Shown in pieces: positions 20,561 through 31,748 of a stretch of DNA of 64,000 bases. The position numbers were made by a program, and so were the translations under genes. Numbering within the stretch: position 1 is the stretch's first letter; each line of letters starts with the position of its first letter. Source of the stretch: Lithodes maja (lineage: Eukaryota; Arthropoda; Malacostraca; Decapoda; Lithodidae). The notes under the pieces were generated by a model. It made no database searches and had not been told where the DNA came from. It worked only from the letters and a program-made list of their open reading frames with translations. Location of the stretch: NCBI GenBank assembly GCA_037953745.1, contig JBAKBP010000765.1, positions 186,001-250,000 of the forward strand, written 5' to 3'.

Positions 20561-22003
20561 CTAAAGTTGCCCAGAGGCTATCTTCTGACGCCACAAGTCG
20601 ACAGCGCCAGCAGCAGCGCATCTGGGACGCGTCCCGGTCCGAGAATGATCACCATCAGTAAGAGGTGAGTCGTTCCTTTGAGAATCCTCGGACCCAGCAA
20701 TAACAGGTGGAGCCTCAGATTGCAATGCGGAATCGAGCTCCAAAGCGTACAAACGTGCGATAGGACGAACAGTAGTTCCAGTGGCTGTCTTCAATAGCGC
20801 CACCCGCTCTACAGAGTCTGCCCCCTTGTATACCTCCAATACGCGGCCTAATTTCCAGTATAAACGAGGACTATCGTCTTTAATTAAAACAACTTCGCCA
20901 ACTGTAGGTGCCGTTGGTCTACCAGAGGGAGTAACACTCCTTTCCCTCAATGCTAGCAGATATTCACTAATCCACCGTTTCCTAAAATCCTCGATTATCC
21001 TGGATATATACTGGTATCTCTTAGACACCGCTACCTCAGAGTACAACGAGGGATCCTCTAACTCTACTATGGACTGAAAATCAGATGGAAACGCAGTCAA
21101 TGGTTTTCCATATAGCAAGTGAGCTGGCGTTAATGGTAGTGGTTCTTGCAGGTCGGTGTACACATATGTAAGCAGGCGATCATTCACGACTGCCTCTATC
21201 TCTGTGAGGACTGTCGTCAACTCACTCTTCTTTAATAGAGCACGTCCTACAACCGCTCTGAGTCCCGACTTTACTATGCCGACACACCGTTCCCACATTC
21301 CACCAAACCAAGGTGCCTTAACTGGAATGAACCTCCATTCGCAATTCTTCTCTCCCAAAAAAGTGATGATAGTAGGATCACTACTCATATCCTTTAGATA
21401 TTTTGATGCTTGGACATAAGTGGGAGCATTGTCGCTAAGAATGAGTTGAGGGAATGAACGACGGGCACAAAACCGTCTGAACGCCAGCATAAATTCTTCG
21501 CTAGACATATTATCACATAGTTCTAGGTGTACCGCTCGAGACGTCGCACAGGTAAACAATAATATATAAACCTTCTCATGCTCCCTCGTCTTCAATGCCC
21601 CTGTGTAATCTAATCCTACTGCTTGGAAAGGTTCTACGTGTTTTACACGGCATTCAGGTAGAGGTGGAGCTGGTCCAGTTGCATATGGTTTACCCTTTAG
21701 TCTCTGGCATATTACACACTTTCTCACTACGCGTCGAGCTACTTGTCGAACTCTGGGTATCCACCATGTGAGACGTAAATTTGATATAATATGACATACC
21801 CCGTAGTGTTTTACTTCCCTATGTGCACGTATGATCAATAGATCAGTAACGTGATGTCTTGTTGGCATAAGTATAGGTCGGTTTGTGCCGTCTGGTACAC
21901 CCGACCACTTCAGGCGACCCTCACACCTGATGAGGCCATTGTCTAGGTGCAACCTTAGTTGACGCACTATATTAGGCATTAATGTCTTATTCGAGCTTTT
22001 CAA
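20561..22003 (-). CDS. BEL/Pao integrase of element E
   Basis: This 480-codon frame is the C-terminal part of the polyprotein. Residues about 45-105 hold the zinc-binding H/C residues (ending CVICQ). The catalytic triad is visible as D in VGLDYTG, D in LSDNAPTY and E in WERCVGIVK. A C-terminal DUF5641-type module (VGEVVLIKDDSPRLYWKLGRV) follows near residue 375. The frame is continuous upstream except for a TAG at 22040-22042, so the Met at 22003 is not a real start. All integrase catalytic residues are intact. Confidence 0.9.
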   Translation of the reverse strand: MKSSNKTLMPNIVRQLRLHLDNGLIRCEGRLKWSGVPDGTNRPILMPTRHHVTDLLIIRAHREVKHYGVCHIISNLRLTWWIPRVRQVARRVVRKCVICQRLKGKPYATGPAPPLPECRVKHVEPFQAVGLDYTGALKTREHEKVYILLFTCATSRAVHLELCDNMSSEEFMLAFRRFCARRSFPQLILSDNAPTYVQASKYLKDMSSDPTIITFLGEKNCEWRFIPVKAPWFGGMWERCVGIVKSGLRAVVGRALLKKSELTTVLTEIEAVVNDRLLTYVYTDLQEPLPLTPAHLLYGKPLTAFPSDFQSIVELEDPSLYSEVAVSKRYQYISRIIEDFRKRWISEYLLALRERSVTPSGRPTAPTVGEVVLIKDDSPRLYWKLGRVLEVYKGADSVERVALLKTATGTTVRPIARLYALELDSALQSEAPPVIAGSEDSQRNDSPLTDGDHSRTGTRPRCAAAGAVDLWRQKIASGQL

Positions 22004-22039
22004 GGATTCTAATTCATTGGAAAAGGTTTCTACTTGAAC

Positions 22040-22468
22040 CTATTTGATCAAAGTTACTTCAGCTGCTTTAAATTCACGAGCATCAATGTTGTGACCCCTG
22101 TTGCAGAGTTGGCCCGTTACTTTAAGCTTGAGATTGGATACATATCGCAACACCCAAGCTACAACTCTGACTAGTTTATTATAGTCACCGAATCTTGCCC
22201 ACTTCATGATAGGACCCAGTGGCTCATTTGGTTGGGCTGTAACTGCCACTGTTTCCAGTGGCAAAAGTCCCTCACCAACAGCATGCCAAATCGTCCATTC
22301 ACTTTCATGGAGCAGCCACTTTGGACCATGCCACCACAATTCGGACTTCATTAACTGGCTAGCCGTTATACCCCTAGTTATGAGATCACTAGGGTTTTCC
22401 TTTGTATTTACATAATGATAAGCAACGTCTGGCAAAAGGGCTCTAATCTCATCTACCCTATTCCGCAC
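22040..22468 (-). pseudogene. RNase H to integrase linker of element E, ended by an in-frame TAG
   Basis: This continues the polyprotein from the frameshift at about 22560 (AYESELNIEIVHVWCDSQVALNWIHS) through RNRVDEIRALLPDVAYHYVNTKENPSDLITRG, the typical BEL RNase H and linker region. A TAG follows TLIK, after which the same frame goes on into the integrase ORF. I read this as a point mutation. A recoded stop cannot be excluded from one copy. Confidence 0.8.
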
Positions 22469-22541
22469 ATAAACTGGCAGAGACTTCTTGCTATGTATCC
22501 AGTTGAGTGCGACCTGACTATCGCACCATACATGAACGATT

Positions 22542-25500
22542 TCAATATTTAATTCGCTCTCGTATGCTGCGTAGACGTGCTAATAGCAGCATGGCAGTCA
22601 ATTCCATTTTAGGGATAGTTACCTTTTTAACCGGGGCTACCTTGGCCCGGGCTGTAACTAAATGTGCCCCAAATGAAGTAACAACATATATGGCTGCCCC
22701 ATATGCCGTGGCGCTAGCATAGCAAAACGTGTGTAACGTAACGTCACCGAACGCCGCCACTTTACGAGGTATAGGTTTAGTACATAGGATGGCATATTCA
22801 TTCAACAACAATGTCCCTTGGTCATTCAGGTCCTCGGGCAAACTGTCATCCCATCCTATTTTACGTCTCCAAACTTCCTGCATTAGAATCCTAGCTCTTA
22901 TGGTAACGGGTAATGCTAGACCCAAAGGATCAAAAAATTGCGCAACTTTGCTCAACAGACTTCTTTTTGTGTGCGCTCCTGTCTGCTGAGCAAAAGACCT
23001 TGTTTGAAAAGTTAGTATGTCATGTTTAGGTTGCCAGATCATCCCCAAATTTCTGGACTTTTCCTGGTTAAGAGATGCCGTACCATCCACTTGTATTAAA
23101 CTCTGAAGATCTTCACTATTAGTAACCCACTCGCGGAGAAATAGATGTGCATCCGCAAACAATCTGCGTGCTTGCCAGTATGCATACAACAAATCATCTT
23201 GACTATCGCTAGTACCCTGCAAATTGTCAATGTATAATCCGCGAGATAGTTTACTTGTGTCCTCATGAGTGTCAGCTAGATGTTTTCTGATTGTGGCATT
23301 TAACAAAAACTGCGAGCAAGTGGCCCCAAAGAGTACAACCCGAAAACGGTATATTATGATGGGACTTTCAGAGTCGCTAATGTCGCCGAACCAAAGAAAG
23401 TGGGTAACATCTCTATCTTCCTCCTTTAGCTTGACCATCAAGAATGCTTTCTCGATGTCACTGGTATAGGCGTACTTCCCCAGCCTAAACCGCAATAGAT
23501 GTTGGGACAGGTCCGACACCATGGACGGACCTGTCAACAGGCAGTCATTTAGACTGGGTTGTTGTCCTTGGTGGGCAGAACAGTCATACACCACCCGTAT
23601 TGGTGTGGTGACGCTGTCTTTCTTTACCCCATGATGGGCCAGATAGTGAACCCTACCCTTCTTACACGGTTCCTTGACATCGACTCTCTCTATAAAGCCC
23701 CTATCCTCATAACTCTGAAATACATCGTCATACGCCTGGCGCATGCTTGATTCGTTAGACAATTTCCGCTGCAATGCGCGCAAGCGACCTAATGCCAAAC
23801 CATAGTTGGTAGGCAGGCTTATCTCACTGTTCTTCCAGGGAAAACTAACTTTATATTGCTTGTCTGAGGCACAGTAGCACACAGACTCGTCAAACCTTTG
23901 TAGCGCAACTTCCGAGTCGTAATCAGTCTCCATAGGATTAATGCCTATGTGATCCATTCTCCACAGTCGTTCCAGGTCGAACTCGGCAGCCATCTTAGGG
24001 TCACTAGGTTGGGAATCCTCCCTTCCCAACTCCTCTGCCGCGGTTACATTGACTCTATATATCGAGACCGTGTCGACCAGGACCTTTGACTGTGTAGTAT
24101 GCACCTTTCCGCTCATGGAGTATCTAAATCTAGTGGGGATTAAAATTACACCACACATCTTTTTAAATCCAGGGTATACTACTTCATAATAATGATCCAC
24201 ACCAAGTAGAACATGCACCTCACTCTGATTTCCCATGGGATCTGACAAGTTAACCCCTTTGCTACGTAATGCGTGTTCCACCTTCTTCACACCCACAGAT
24301 ACATATTCTGGTAGGGTGTCTACTATGATACAAGTCATAAAGTACCGGTTTTTACGATAGAAATATGAAATCTCCGCTATCTCGTAGTCTTGCTTAACAG
24401 TAACCCCTGTGAGGCCCTGTAATCGAAGAGTCTCAGCCCCTACGATTCGGTGCTTCAGTCCCACTAGTACGGACCTCTTTATAAAGAAACGTTGAGACCC
24501 TTGATCTAGAAGTACCCGACAAACTTTGTTAATGTCATTACCTTCCATGGGAATCTGTATTGTGGGCAATATAGTGGTGTCTTGCGTGCTACCTAGTGCC
24601 ACACTTGTAGTACCCTCATGTTTGACGTCTTTGACTTTATCTGCAGTAGGACACAACTTATCAAAGTGATGTCCTTTGCAGTGCCGACAGGGCCTTAAGT
24701 ATGTAGCAGTACATTGTCCCTGCTTACCATGTTCCCCACTTAGACAACCTACACATAGCTTCAATCTTTTCGCCAGTGCTAGTTTTGTCTCATTTGTCGG
24801 GTATTTTACGCAGAAACTCCATTTATGTTTGTTGTTACATAGCTTACATAGAATCTGAGCAGGTTTCTTATACGCACCCTCTTTCTTTACTTTAGTCCCC
24901 ACTGTCATGCTTACTGTTCCCCTCTTCTCGACATTCTCACTCCCTCCCGACACATACATTCTCCCTTTGTTCAACTGTAGATTATTGATCTCCTTACTGA
25001 ACTGAGTTTTGAATTCCCCCAGCTCAAATGATCTTACCTTATCAAGTATTGCCATAGGAAGCTTCTGACGCAAGATAATGACTATCATTTCCTGCGTGGT
25101 AAGCCCTAGCGTGTCTAGCGATCGAGTATGGCACTCCATATTTGCCCTGAAGTTTGTCAACTCATCAACCTTATGCTGTGGTTCTGCGGGCCCCAACAAG
25201 GCAACAACATGGGCCATCTTCAACTGCTCTCTATCCCCGTATGTGGACTCTAATAGGTGTACCGCTTCAAGATAACTACCACCCACTACTGCAAAACCCT
25301 CTATTAAATGTAAGGCCTCTCCTTCCATTTGTCCCTTCAGATAGTGAAACTTGCAGACATTATCCAAAGAGGATTCATGAACCGTAGATCGAAATACGTC
25401 CCAGAAAGCTAACCACTCGGTTAACTTGCCCCCAAATGTAGGAAGATTGAGCTTTGGGAGGTGTACAGTATGTTTTGGGTCAGCCCTTCTAAGGGCCTCA

Positions 25501-25835
25501 TTATCGCCTCCCTTCTTACTTGCGACAGCACGCTGCAATAGGCGCTTCGCTCTAAAGACAGGTTCGTCATAGAGGGCGCGATTATCACACTCTGTAACTA
25601 TCTCTTCCTCCTCTATCATGTCAGCCACAATCACCTTACTCAGAGCCGTAATACGACCGTGGGTAGCCTGGACGTTATCTAATCTAGCCTCCAATTCCTC
25701 TAGATCAGCAGTAGTGATGAAAGTGTTTAAATCCACAATTAGCCTATTTAATACTCCCCGAAGTCCCGCCCTTTGATTTTTAGGGGCTTTGCTTAGCACC
25801 CCACTAGACGGTATCTCTTTATGGTCTTTATCCAT
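22542..25835 (-). CDS. gag-pol: BEL/Pao Gag-protease-RT of element E
   Basis: 1097 codons from an ATG at 25835. Residues about 125-215 are the DUF1759-type Gag core (LPKLNLPTFGGKLTEWLAF). Cys/His knuckles lie at about 330-405 (CKLCNNKHKWSFC, CVGCLSGEHGKQGQC, CRHCKGHHFDKLC). The protease-like DUF1758 region (LLDQGSQRFFI) is near 450, and RT lies at about 740-900. The RT catalytic box reads YIDN rather than YVDD. The RNase H start reads CYASATAYG where an Asp is usual in place of the Tyr. A frameshift at about 22560 ends this frame inside RNase H. Confidence 0.88.
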   Translation of the reverse strand: MDKDHKEIPSSGVLSKAPKNQRAGLRGVLNRLIVDLNTFITTADLEELEARLDNVQATHGRITALSKVIVADMIEEEEIVTECDNRALYDEPVFRAKRLLQRAVASKKGGDNEALRRADPKHTVHLPKLNLPTFGGKLTEWLAFWDVFRSTVHESSLDNVCKFHYLKGQMEGEALHLIEGFAVVGGSYLEAVHLLESTYGDREQLKMAHVVALLGPAEPQHKVDELTNFRANMECHTRSLDTLGLTTQEMIVIILRQKLPMAILDKVRSFELGEFKTQFSKEINNLQLNKGRMYVSGGSENVEKRGTVSMTVGTKVKKEGAYKKPAQILCKLCNNKHKWSFCVKYPTNETKLALAKRLKLCVGCLSGEHGKQGQCTATYLRPCRHCKGHHFDKLCPTADKVKDVKHEGTTSVALGSTQDTTILPTIQIPMEGNDINKVCRVLLDQGSQRFFIKRSVLVGLKHRIVGAETLRLQGLTGVTVKQDYEIAEISYFYRKNRYFMTCIIVDTLPEYVSVGVKKVEHALRSKGVNLSDPMGNQSEVHVLLGVDHYYEVVYPGFKKMCGVILIPTRFRYSMSGKVHTTQSKVLVDTVSIYRVNVTAAEELGREDSQPSDPKMAAEFDLERLWRMDHIGINPMETDYDSEVALQRFDESVCYCASDKQYKVSFPWKNSEISLPTNYGLALGRLRALQRKLSNESSMRQAYDDVFQSYEDRGFIERVDVKEPCKKGRVHYLAHHGVKKDSVTTPIRVVYDCSAHQGQQPSLNDCLLTGPSMVSDLSQHLLRFRLGKYAYTSDIEKAFLMVKLKEEDRDVTHFLWFGDISDSESPIIIYRFRVVLFGATCSQFLLNATIRKHLADTHEDTSKLSRGLYIDNLQGTSDSQDDLLYAYWQARRLFADAHLFLREWVTNSEDLQSLIQVDGTASLNQEKSRNLGMIWQPKHDILTFQTRSFAQQTGAHTKRSLLSKVAQFFDPLGLALPVTIRARILMQEVWRRKIGWDDSLPEDLNDQGTLLLNEYAILCTKPIPRKVAAFGDVTLHTFCYASATAYGAAIYVVTSFGAHLVTARAKVAPVKKVTIPKMELTAMLLLARLRSIRERIKY

Positions 25836-26230
25836 TTTGCATGCGAGCCTATAGGCTATGTATCTAAATATTACGTTACAAAAACAACGGCCAAATAATA
25901 GTCTAATTAAGAGACGCCAACCGGCGGACTTCTATGTTATGGAGAAAAAATAGTACACTAAATAGCAATACCTACTAATGGATCATATTGAACAAGAAAA
26001 AATGTTAGGTCAGGTCATATGTCACAGGAAGTCAGAAACGGAAAAGAAAATTACTGGGGAAAGATGATGGGTGGGATGCAGAACTTGGGCAGGTGCAACG
26101 ATGTGACCCTGTATTCCGGCTCTAACCATCGCTTGGCTAGCCTTGCCAGTTTATCATAGTGTTGTTCCTGCATCCTGTTATATGTCCCCTTGTTCATTGC
26201 CTTAAAATCCCTTACTGGTAGCTAATTCCA

Positions 26231-26244
26231 GGGTCTGGGCACCA
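26231..26244 (-). promoter_or_regulatory. Primer-binding site of BEL element E
   Basis: Minus-strand TGGTGCCCAGACCC lies one base from the LTR end (ACCACA). It starts with the TGG expected for pairing with a tRNA 3' end. I do not assign the tRNA. Confidence 0.6.
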
Positions 26245-26245
26245 A

Positions 26246-27055
26246 TGTGGTAAACTATCAATGGAAGTTAAATATTACTAAGCTATAATGAATCAAATAA
26301 AATCAATCTAAATGAAAACTACTCTATATCTAAATTGAATTCAATCTGAAACAAGCTAATTTATATCCAAAGGTCTCACATAATAAATGTATATATAGGG
26401 TAAGGTTATAAGGGTTAATATTAGCCAGGAATTAACTCACCAATAGTTCCACATGGCAATGAGGCAAGGGAGAACGTTTTACCCAATATGGTGGTGGACA
26501 ATGGGGAACGAGACTTCGGTCCCAAGACTCGAGTCAAGTTAAAGAAAGAATAAATGATTACATGGGAATGGACATGATTATTATAATTTATGCTTATCTA
26601 TCAGTCAGTCATGATGTCGATGAGAGCGTCATGATGGTGTAGCTGCGTGTATTGCTGAAGGTGTATTGTGATTACAGGCCAAAAGCTCGATCAACTGAGG
26701 GCGGAAAAATTAGATGTTGACTGGTTGGTGTTCGTGAAGGCTCTGGCGTACCTCAAAAGCACACCTTGCTGCCTTGGCAAACCGCCAGGAGCCCAAATTA
26801 TCGTACCGCATTTAGGTTGCTCTATACGATAAATTATATTAATATATACGATAAATTCATATATACTACATAAGACCATGGCAATATTGCTTAATAGCAT
26901 ATTAGGCCTTTTATAACTTAACTTATTTACAAACTTATTTACAATCTTATAATATACGATCTACTCGTCCTACGTCGTGCTGTAGGAGAGATCGTGACGT
27001 CACAGAGACATACGAGATCACAAAAGAGTCATATTCTATCGTATTTATACGATAC
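26246..27055 (-). repeat. 5' LTR of BEL element E
   Basis: This pairs with 19725-20523 at near identity. A CRE palindrome lies at 26995-27002. The outermost 2-3 bases differ from the other LTR, so the exact end is uncertain by that much. The element C sequence resumes with CGACACTCGCC. Confidence 0.92.
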
Positions 27056-28462
27056 GACACTCGCCTTTAACCCAGGCCACCAGAAAAGCTTGCTCAGAGC
27101 TGCCTCCGTCTTACGTGCCCCCAGGTGCCCTGCCAAAGGCACATCATGAGCTAATCTCAATAAGCTCTCACGGCACACCCTCGGTACTACTAACTGGTCC
27201 ACTAATCCTGACCCGCCATCCCACTTTTTCTTGGGATCCTGATGTCTCCGATACAAGATCCCCTCGGACAAGAAAAAATCACCAGGCTGCGCATCCCCAT
27301 CGCTCTCCAGTTCGACAGCACCATTACCACACGCCCTGACTTCAGGATCTTCCAGCTGCAAGGAACATATATCAGCAGGTGCGAGATTATCCAAGTTCGT
27401 CTTAAATAATTTATTTCCACCTCCAATGTCCCGCTGAGCCATCCTTTCCTCACGCTGCGCATAACGATGCTGTCGCAGAGTCTCTTCCTGCCCTGCACCT
27501 GCACTAGCGGTGACAGGACCTGGGGCCTCTCCAGACTCTAACATAGGTGCCAATAATGAGTCACCAAGAAACACTGCCGGCTCAAAACTCTCCAATTGAC
27601 CAACACTTCCCGTTTTCTTGTGACCTTTCCTCCGCGGTTTGATAGACTGAGGTGGTGGCTGCAAGGCTCCGGATGTCTGAGAACGCGTCACAACACACGC
27701 CATGGTTTGTACGCTACACTTCTCAACCCACTCCTGTTCCTCCCTACTAACGTCGGCCGCCTTCTCGGCAATGACCAAGGGTGAAACCTTAGAAGCAGGC
27801 ACCGCAAAGTCGTTGCCGAGGAGGAGGTCGATGCCCACAACAGGCAAGTTCTCTACAATTCCGACATCCAGCTCCTTCGCCACACTACCCACCTCCAGCT
27901 CCATCCGCACCAGCGGGTAGGACTTCGTAGCATTGATCCCCTGAACTACCACCACCCGAGCAGCGTTAATCGGCCTACCAGTAAAGTTCTTTAACAAGGT
28001 CTGAGAAGCCCCCGTATCACGCAATAGCTTTACACCTCGCCTTTCGCCAGCCCACCTCACAAAACCATGCCCTCTATGACCCCCAAAGACGTCGCGGACA
28101 GGGTTCGAGCCTTCCGGACTCTTGAACACAGGCTGTGTCCCACCCTCTGACGAACTACCCTTGGCAAACTCAGAAGATATAGGCGACACCCCTATGCTGC
28201 GGGCCAATGACACAACCTTGTTTGGTGGCTTGTTCGGACAAGCATTTGCAAAGTGACCCTCCTTGTGACATGCAAAGCACTCTTTACTCTTTGGTTTCCC
28301 TTGGGAGTGGGAGGTACCATTGGACTTCTTATACGGGACAGTATTTGGTTTATGTTCAGTTTTATTGTCAGTGCTAGATGGTTTTGTGTATTTATGTGTA
28401 TCAAAATTCTTGGGAGGGGGAGGGGTACGATCCTTTGCACCCGACTCGCTGCGGCTCCGCAC
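27029..28462 (-). pseudogene. pol: Zinc knuckle, protease, linker and integrase zinc domain of element C
   Basis: This frame has the CCHC knuckle CFACHKEGHFANAC, the protease LLRDTGASQTLL, a variable linker, and the integrase region up to FWWPGLKASVVS, where element E interrupts it; the last few residues (YKYDRI) are LTR sequence. The remainder of the integrase lies beyond E at 19724. The frame begins after a small deletion at about 28455 compared with element A, so the Met at 28462 is not a true start. Confidence 0.88.
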
Positions 28463-28755
28463 CCTCGAATTAATGACAGTCGGAGGTCAGCCATTTCTGC
28501 TGCCTCCTGGAGAGTTCTAGGATTTTTTTCCTTTATATTTAATGTTAAGTCCCTGCCTGTGCACTTAAAGAACTGCTCCAAGAGAACCAGCTCACTCATC
28601 TCCTCAAAAGTAGCTGCCCTCTCAGAACGCAGCCAATGTCGTAGCGCATCAGACAAGTCCCGGGCGTGTTCTAGGAAGGTACTATCCTTGCCCTTAGTAA
28701 CACCCCGAAACTTCAAGCGGTAAGTTTCTGGTTGTAACTCATAGGCCCGTAGCAC
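28192..28755 (-). pseudogene. gag: Capsid C-terminal part of element C gag
   Basis: This is the continuation of Gag after a nonsense codon. It begins MLRAYELQPETYRLKFRG, in the same frame as the upstream ORF, and runs through the capsid until a small deletion near 28455 pushes it out of frame. The tail after GCGAAAS is not meaningful. Confidence 0.8.
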
Positions 28756-28773
28756 AGCCTTCTTTAGCTCATC

Positions 28774-29616
28774 CTAAACTACACAGGACTCTAAAGGTAG
28801 TGCATCATACGCTTTTAGCCCCTTTCCTAGGAGTCTTGATGAAACAAATGCTGCCCACTTTTCCTGAGGCCACTGGTGTTCCTGACACTTCTTCTCAAAT
28901 CGCATAAAAAACTCAGTCACACATAATTCATCGAACACAGGAACTAGTTTAAGCAGGTGCGAAAATGATTGGTCCCGATGTCTGTTACCTCCCCCTGTTA
29001 CCTCCACTCGAGATCTCTCCAGCTCCCTGTCAGCCCGATACCTAGTAGACTCTGCCTGCAGTTCAGCCTTTCGTATAGCTGTTCTCTCTGCAGCCTCAGC
29101 CTGCACACTAGCCTGTCTCTCGGCAGCCTCAACCTGAGCTCTAGCAGCCTCAACCTGAGCTCTAGCAACCTCAACCTTGGCCATCTCAAGCCGAAACAAC
29201 AAATCTGGAGTCATCCCTTGAGGAGGGGAAGGTGCATTTAATGGAGAGGGTCCCTGTGATTGAATTCCACGCTGCCATTGACCATCAACTTGGGGGTATG
29301 TACTAAATTCAGGCATCCTGACGTTTGATATGGGGGTAGAGTGGAGGGGGGGCTGGGGACCGGGGCCCCTAGTCGCCTCTCCACTCAGGTCTCTCCCTTC
29401 TAAACCCAATATCAAAGTCCTCAGCTGATCTTTCCTCATGCCACTTAAACCCTGGTGACCCTGAAGACCTGCCACACACTTTAAGCCATACTTATTCAGC
29501 TTCAACACCCTGGCAGCGGTAAGGGGCACCTCTAAAAATCTTCTAGCACCCTCCTCGCTATCGACTAGCCACTCCACAGGTCTTTCTCCCTCCGAGCCCG
29601 TATCGTGATACATCAC
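28774..29616 (-). pseudogene. gag: Gag N-terminal part of element C
   Basis: This is homologous to element A Gag, with the same charged coiled-coil but a different arrangement of the 11-residue units. The true ATG is near 29639, but a short deletion relative to A right after it breaks the frame, so the open frame uses a downstream Met. It ends at a TAG (28774-28776) where element A has TAT (Tyr), a clear point nonsense mutation. Confidence 0.82.
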
Positions 29617-29837
29617 TGTGTTCTGATGTATTAGACATGTTTGTGTACTGCAGTAATTATCACGGTTATAAAATGTGCCTTATCTCCTATGCAAGTATGT
29701 ATATACTAATGTTATTTAAAGTCTTTTAATGTGTTATATTGGTTGCTCCAAAAAAAAAATATGTCCACTGTATTCCTCTAATCATAAGGAATCTCAAAAC
29801 AAATGACCACTATATTCCTCTGTTCAGTAAATCCTAT

Positions 29838-29849
29838 GCAAGGTCGCCA
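29838..29849 (-). promoter_or_regulatory. Primer-binding site of element C
   Basis: Minus-strand TGGCGACCTTGC adjoins the LTR, the same as in A and B. Confidence 0.75.
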
Positions 29850-29851
29850 TT

Positions 29852-31748
29852 TGTTACGTCCTGGGATATATAAACACTGGACTCTTTCTATTGGACTAGG
29901 TATGCGGCAACAAGCAACAACGGAAAACGCTAGATCCAACCCTTATCTATAAACCAAGGCAACAAACCACCCTAAACCGTCAAGAGTCCTGCCTGGACAA
30001 CGAGGTATCCTATGACTCGGTTACAGGGTGCACGCACTATAGACTGCTGATAGTCAAGCAGGTTATATAACAGATCACACAATTAAGTTGACTAGCTTCA
30101 AGGAAAAGATAGATAACAGAATTAAATTGCAGAAACAATTTAGAAACAAACTAGAAGAAAGTACATTTAACGTTACGTTAATTAATACAACTAATCACCC
30201 CTGCGTGAAAGAAGGTGAAAGCAAACAGTCCTCAAAACATCGTACAGGTAGACAAGATGCGGGTTTCTAAACTGCATGCGGCTACTGTAGGATCTGATGC
30301 TTAGCAAAGAAAGTATGTTACGGATTTAGAGAACTCTTAACTCATAAGCAGGAATAAATACTAGTGATAGGCCATACAGTGTATAATGGCATAGATATAA
30401 TTAAGTAAAGGCAGCAACTCGCAACATAACCACATACAGGTGTGCTTCTCACTCTTAGTCAGGCAAGCCTGCTCGGACAGAGTCTCTAAGCCACACCCTG
30501 ACTCACAATGCTCACAAAAACGGTAAACTGTGGCACAATAACAAGCATACAGAGATAAAAAAAAAACTAGCTGTTAATCTGCCAGGTGGCAGAGGTCTAG
30601 CCGGAAGGATATAGGCTTCGGATACCCGGGCTGAGCCACCTGCTCTAGCCTAGGGACGTTCTCAAGTCTGTGCGCCAAATTACTCTAATTGAAAGGGTGC
30701 TCTCTTGAGAGACTCAGATCCCAAGTATCTGACTCTCTCCTGGCGACCCTAATACAAAAGCAAGACGTGCTAGCGCAGTGCTGAGTGGACTAGGCAAGGG
30801 CCCTCACACAACACAACACTAGACACACAGGGACACAGACAAGAAAATGCCCCCAGACTCCCACGGGTATCCTAGTAAAGTCGTGCGGGTCCACAGGACT
30901 CGCACCAGCAGACTTTACTTAAAGGATCGCAAAAAGCCTCCCCTCCGGTCTAGCCCCTGCTAACCTGACACAAGAACACACTAGCAAGCATGAAACCACC
31001 AAATATGAGACAACAAAAAAGCTTCCTAGGTCTCATTAACAATTACGTCTCTGCATAAGGCCCAAAATCCTAACTAGTTATCTGAGAGCTCGTCGTTAAT
31101 ACAATAATAGATATAAGGTCTATCAAGGGGATGGGATAATTAAATAGATTGGTGAAGTAGTGGAAGGAAAGTATACAAAGTAAGAGAGAAAGTTTCTAAG
31201 TGGGGTTGAGAGGGATAGATATCAAGGGGGTCCGAAGGGTACGACAGTGAGGTGAGCTCTGAGTCTTGAATCTGTCTGGACCCCACCCTAGGCATGCAGA
31301 ATACATCCTAGGCTTGGCAACACTCAACACAGTTGCCGTGTCAAAATCGTCTACCCCGTGCGTGAGTCGAAACTAAGCCTAACGTTGCAATCAAATGCAT
31401 ATGGCAACATCAGACTCGTCCCAAGCTGGACTCTCCGCGCGAAGCAACGTCCCACAGCCGCTCTCTCTCTCCCGCTCGTCTCCTCCCACTCTCACTAGAC
31501 TTACATCTTATATATGATAATGAAACAATCAACTATCGAGAATAAAATATACTAAGATGCGTTGGTTAAGAATAAGGGCAGCTACAAGCTGTGAAACAAC
31601 ATAAGAATATCCCAGACATTAGTTACATTGTCGTAGGATATATACTAAGGAAAAGCCGGCCGGCCGGCTGCCACCAGCCGGTTTCTAAATTGCTGGACAG
31701 CCGACGCGCGCGCATGCCTGCACATGGCTACTATGCAGAAGCGTCACA
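29852..31748 (-). repeat. 5' LTR of element C (1897 bp)
   Basis: The LTR runs from TGTTACGTCC to GCGTCACA on the plus strand and is close to the LTR of element A in reverse orientation. The stem-loop lies at 30707-30739. Unrelated sequence starts at 31749. Confidence 0.92.

Larger units (their letters stand above)
19725..27055 (-). mobile_element. BEL/Pao LTR retrotransposon E, full length, inserted in element C
   Basis: Two near-identical 0.8-kb LTRs flank a gag-pol region with BEL/Pao domain order (Gag, zinc knuckles, protease, RT, RNase H, integrase). CGAC flanks it on both sides (19721-19724 and 27055-27058), where the uninterrupted relative A has this site once, so a 4-5 bp target duplication is supported. 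The coding region carries one frameshift and one in-frame stop. Confidence 0.92.
17863..31748 (-). mobile_element. Gmr1-like element C, split by elements B and E
   Basis: This belongs to the same family as element A but is inverted. In minus orientation: LTR 29852-31748, PBS, gag (29616-28192), PR and integrase zinc domain (to about 27056), then BEL element E, then integrase core and RT (19724-17863), where B interrupts it. The remaining RT, RNase H and 3' LTR are not seen in the window and should lie left of B. C is therefore older than both B and E. Confidence 0.9.

Noticed and set aside
22040..22042. Stop-codon readthrough in the BEL element
   Set aside because: Only one copy is visible and another frameshift lies just upstream; a point mutation is simpler. 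Kept as untested.
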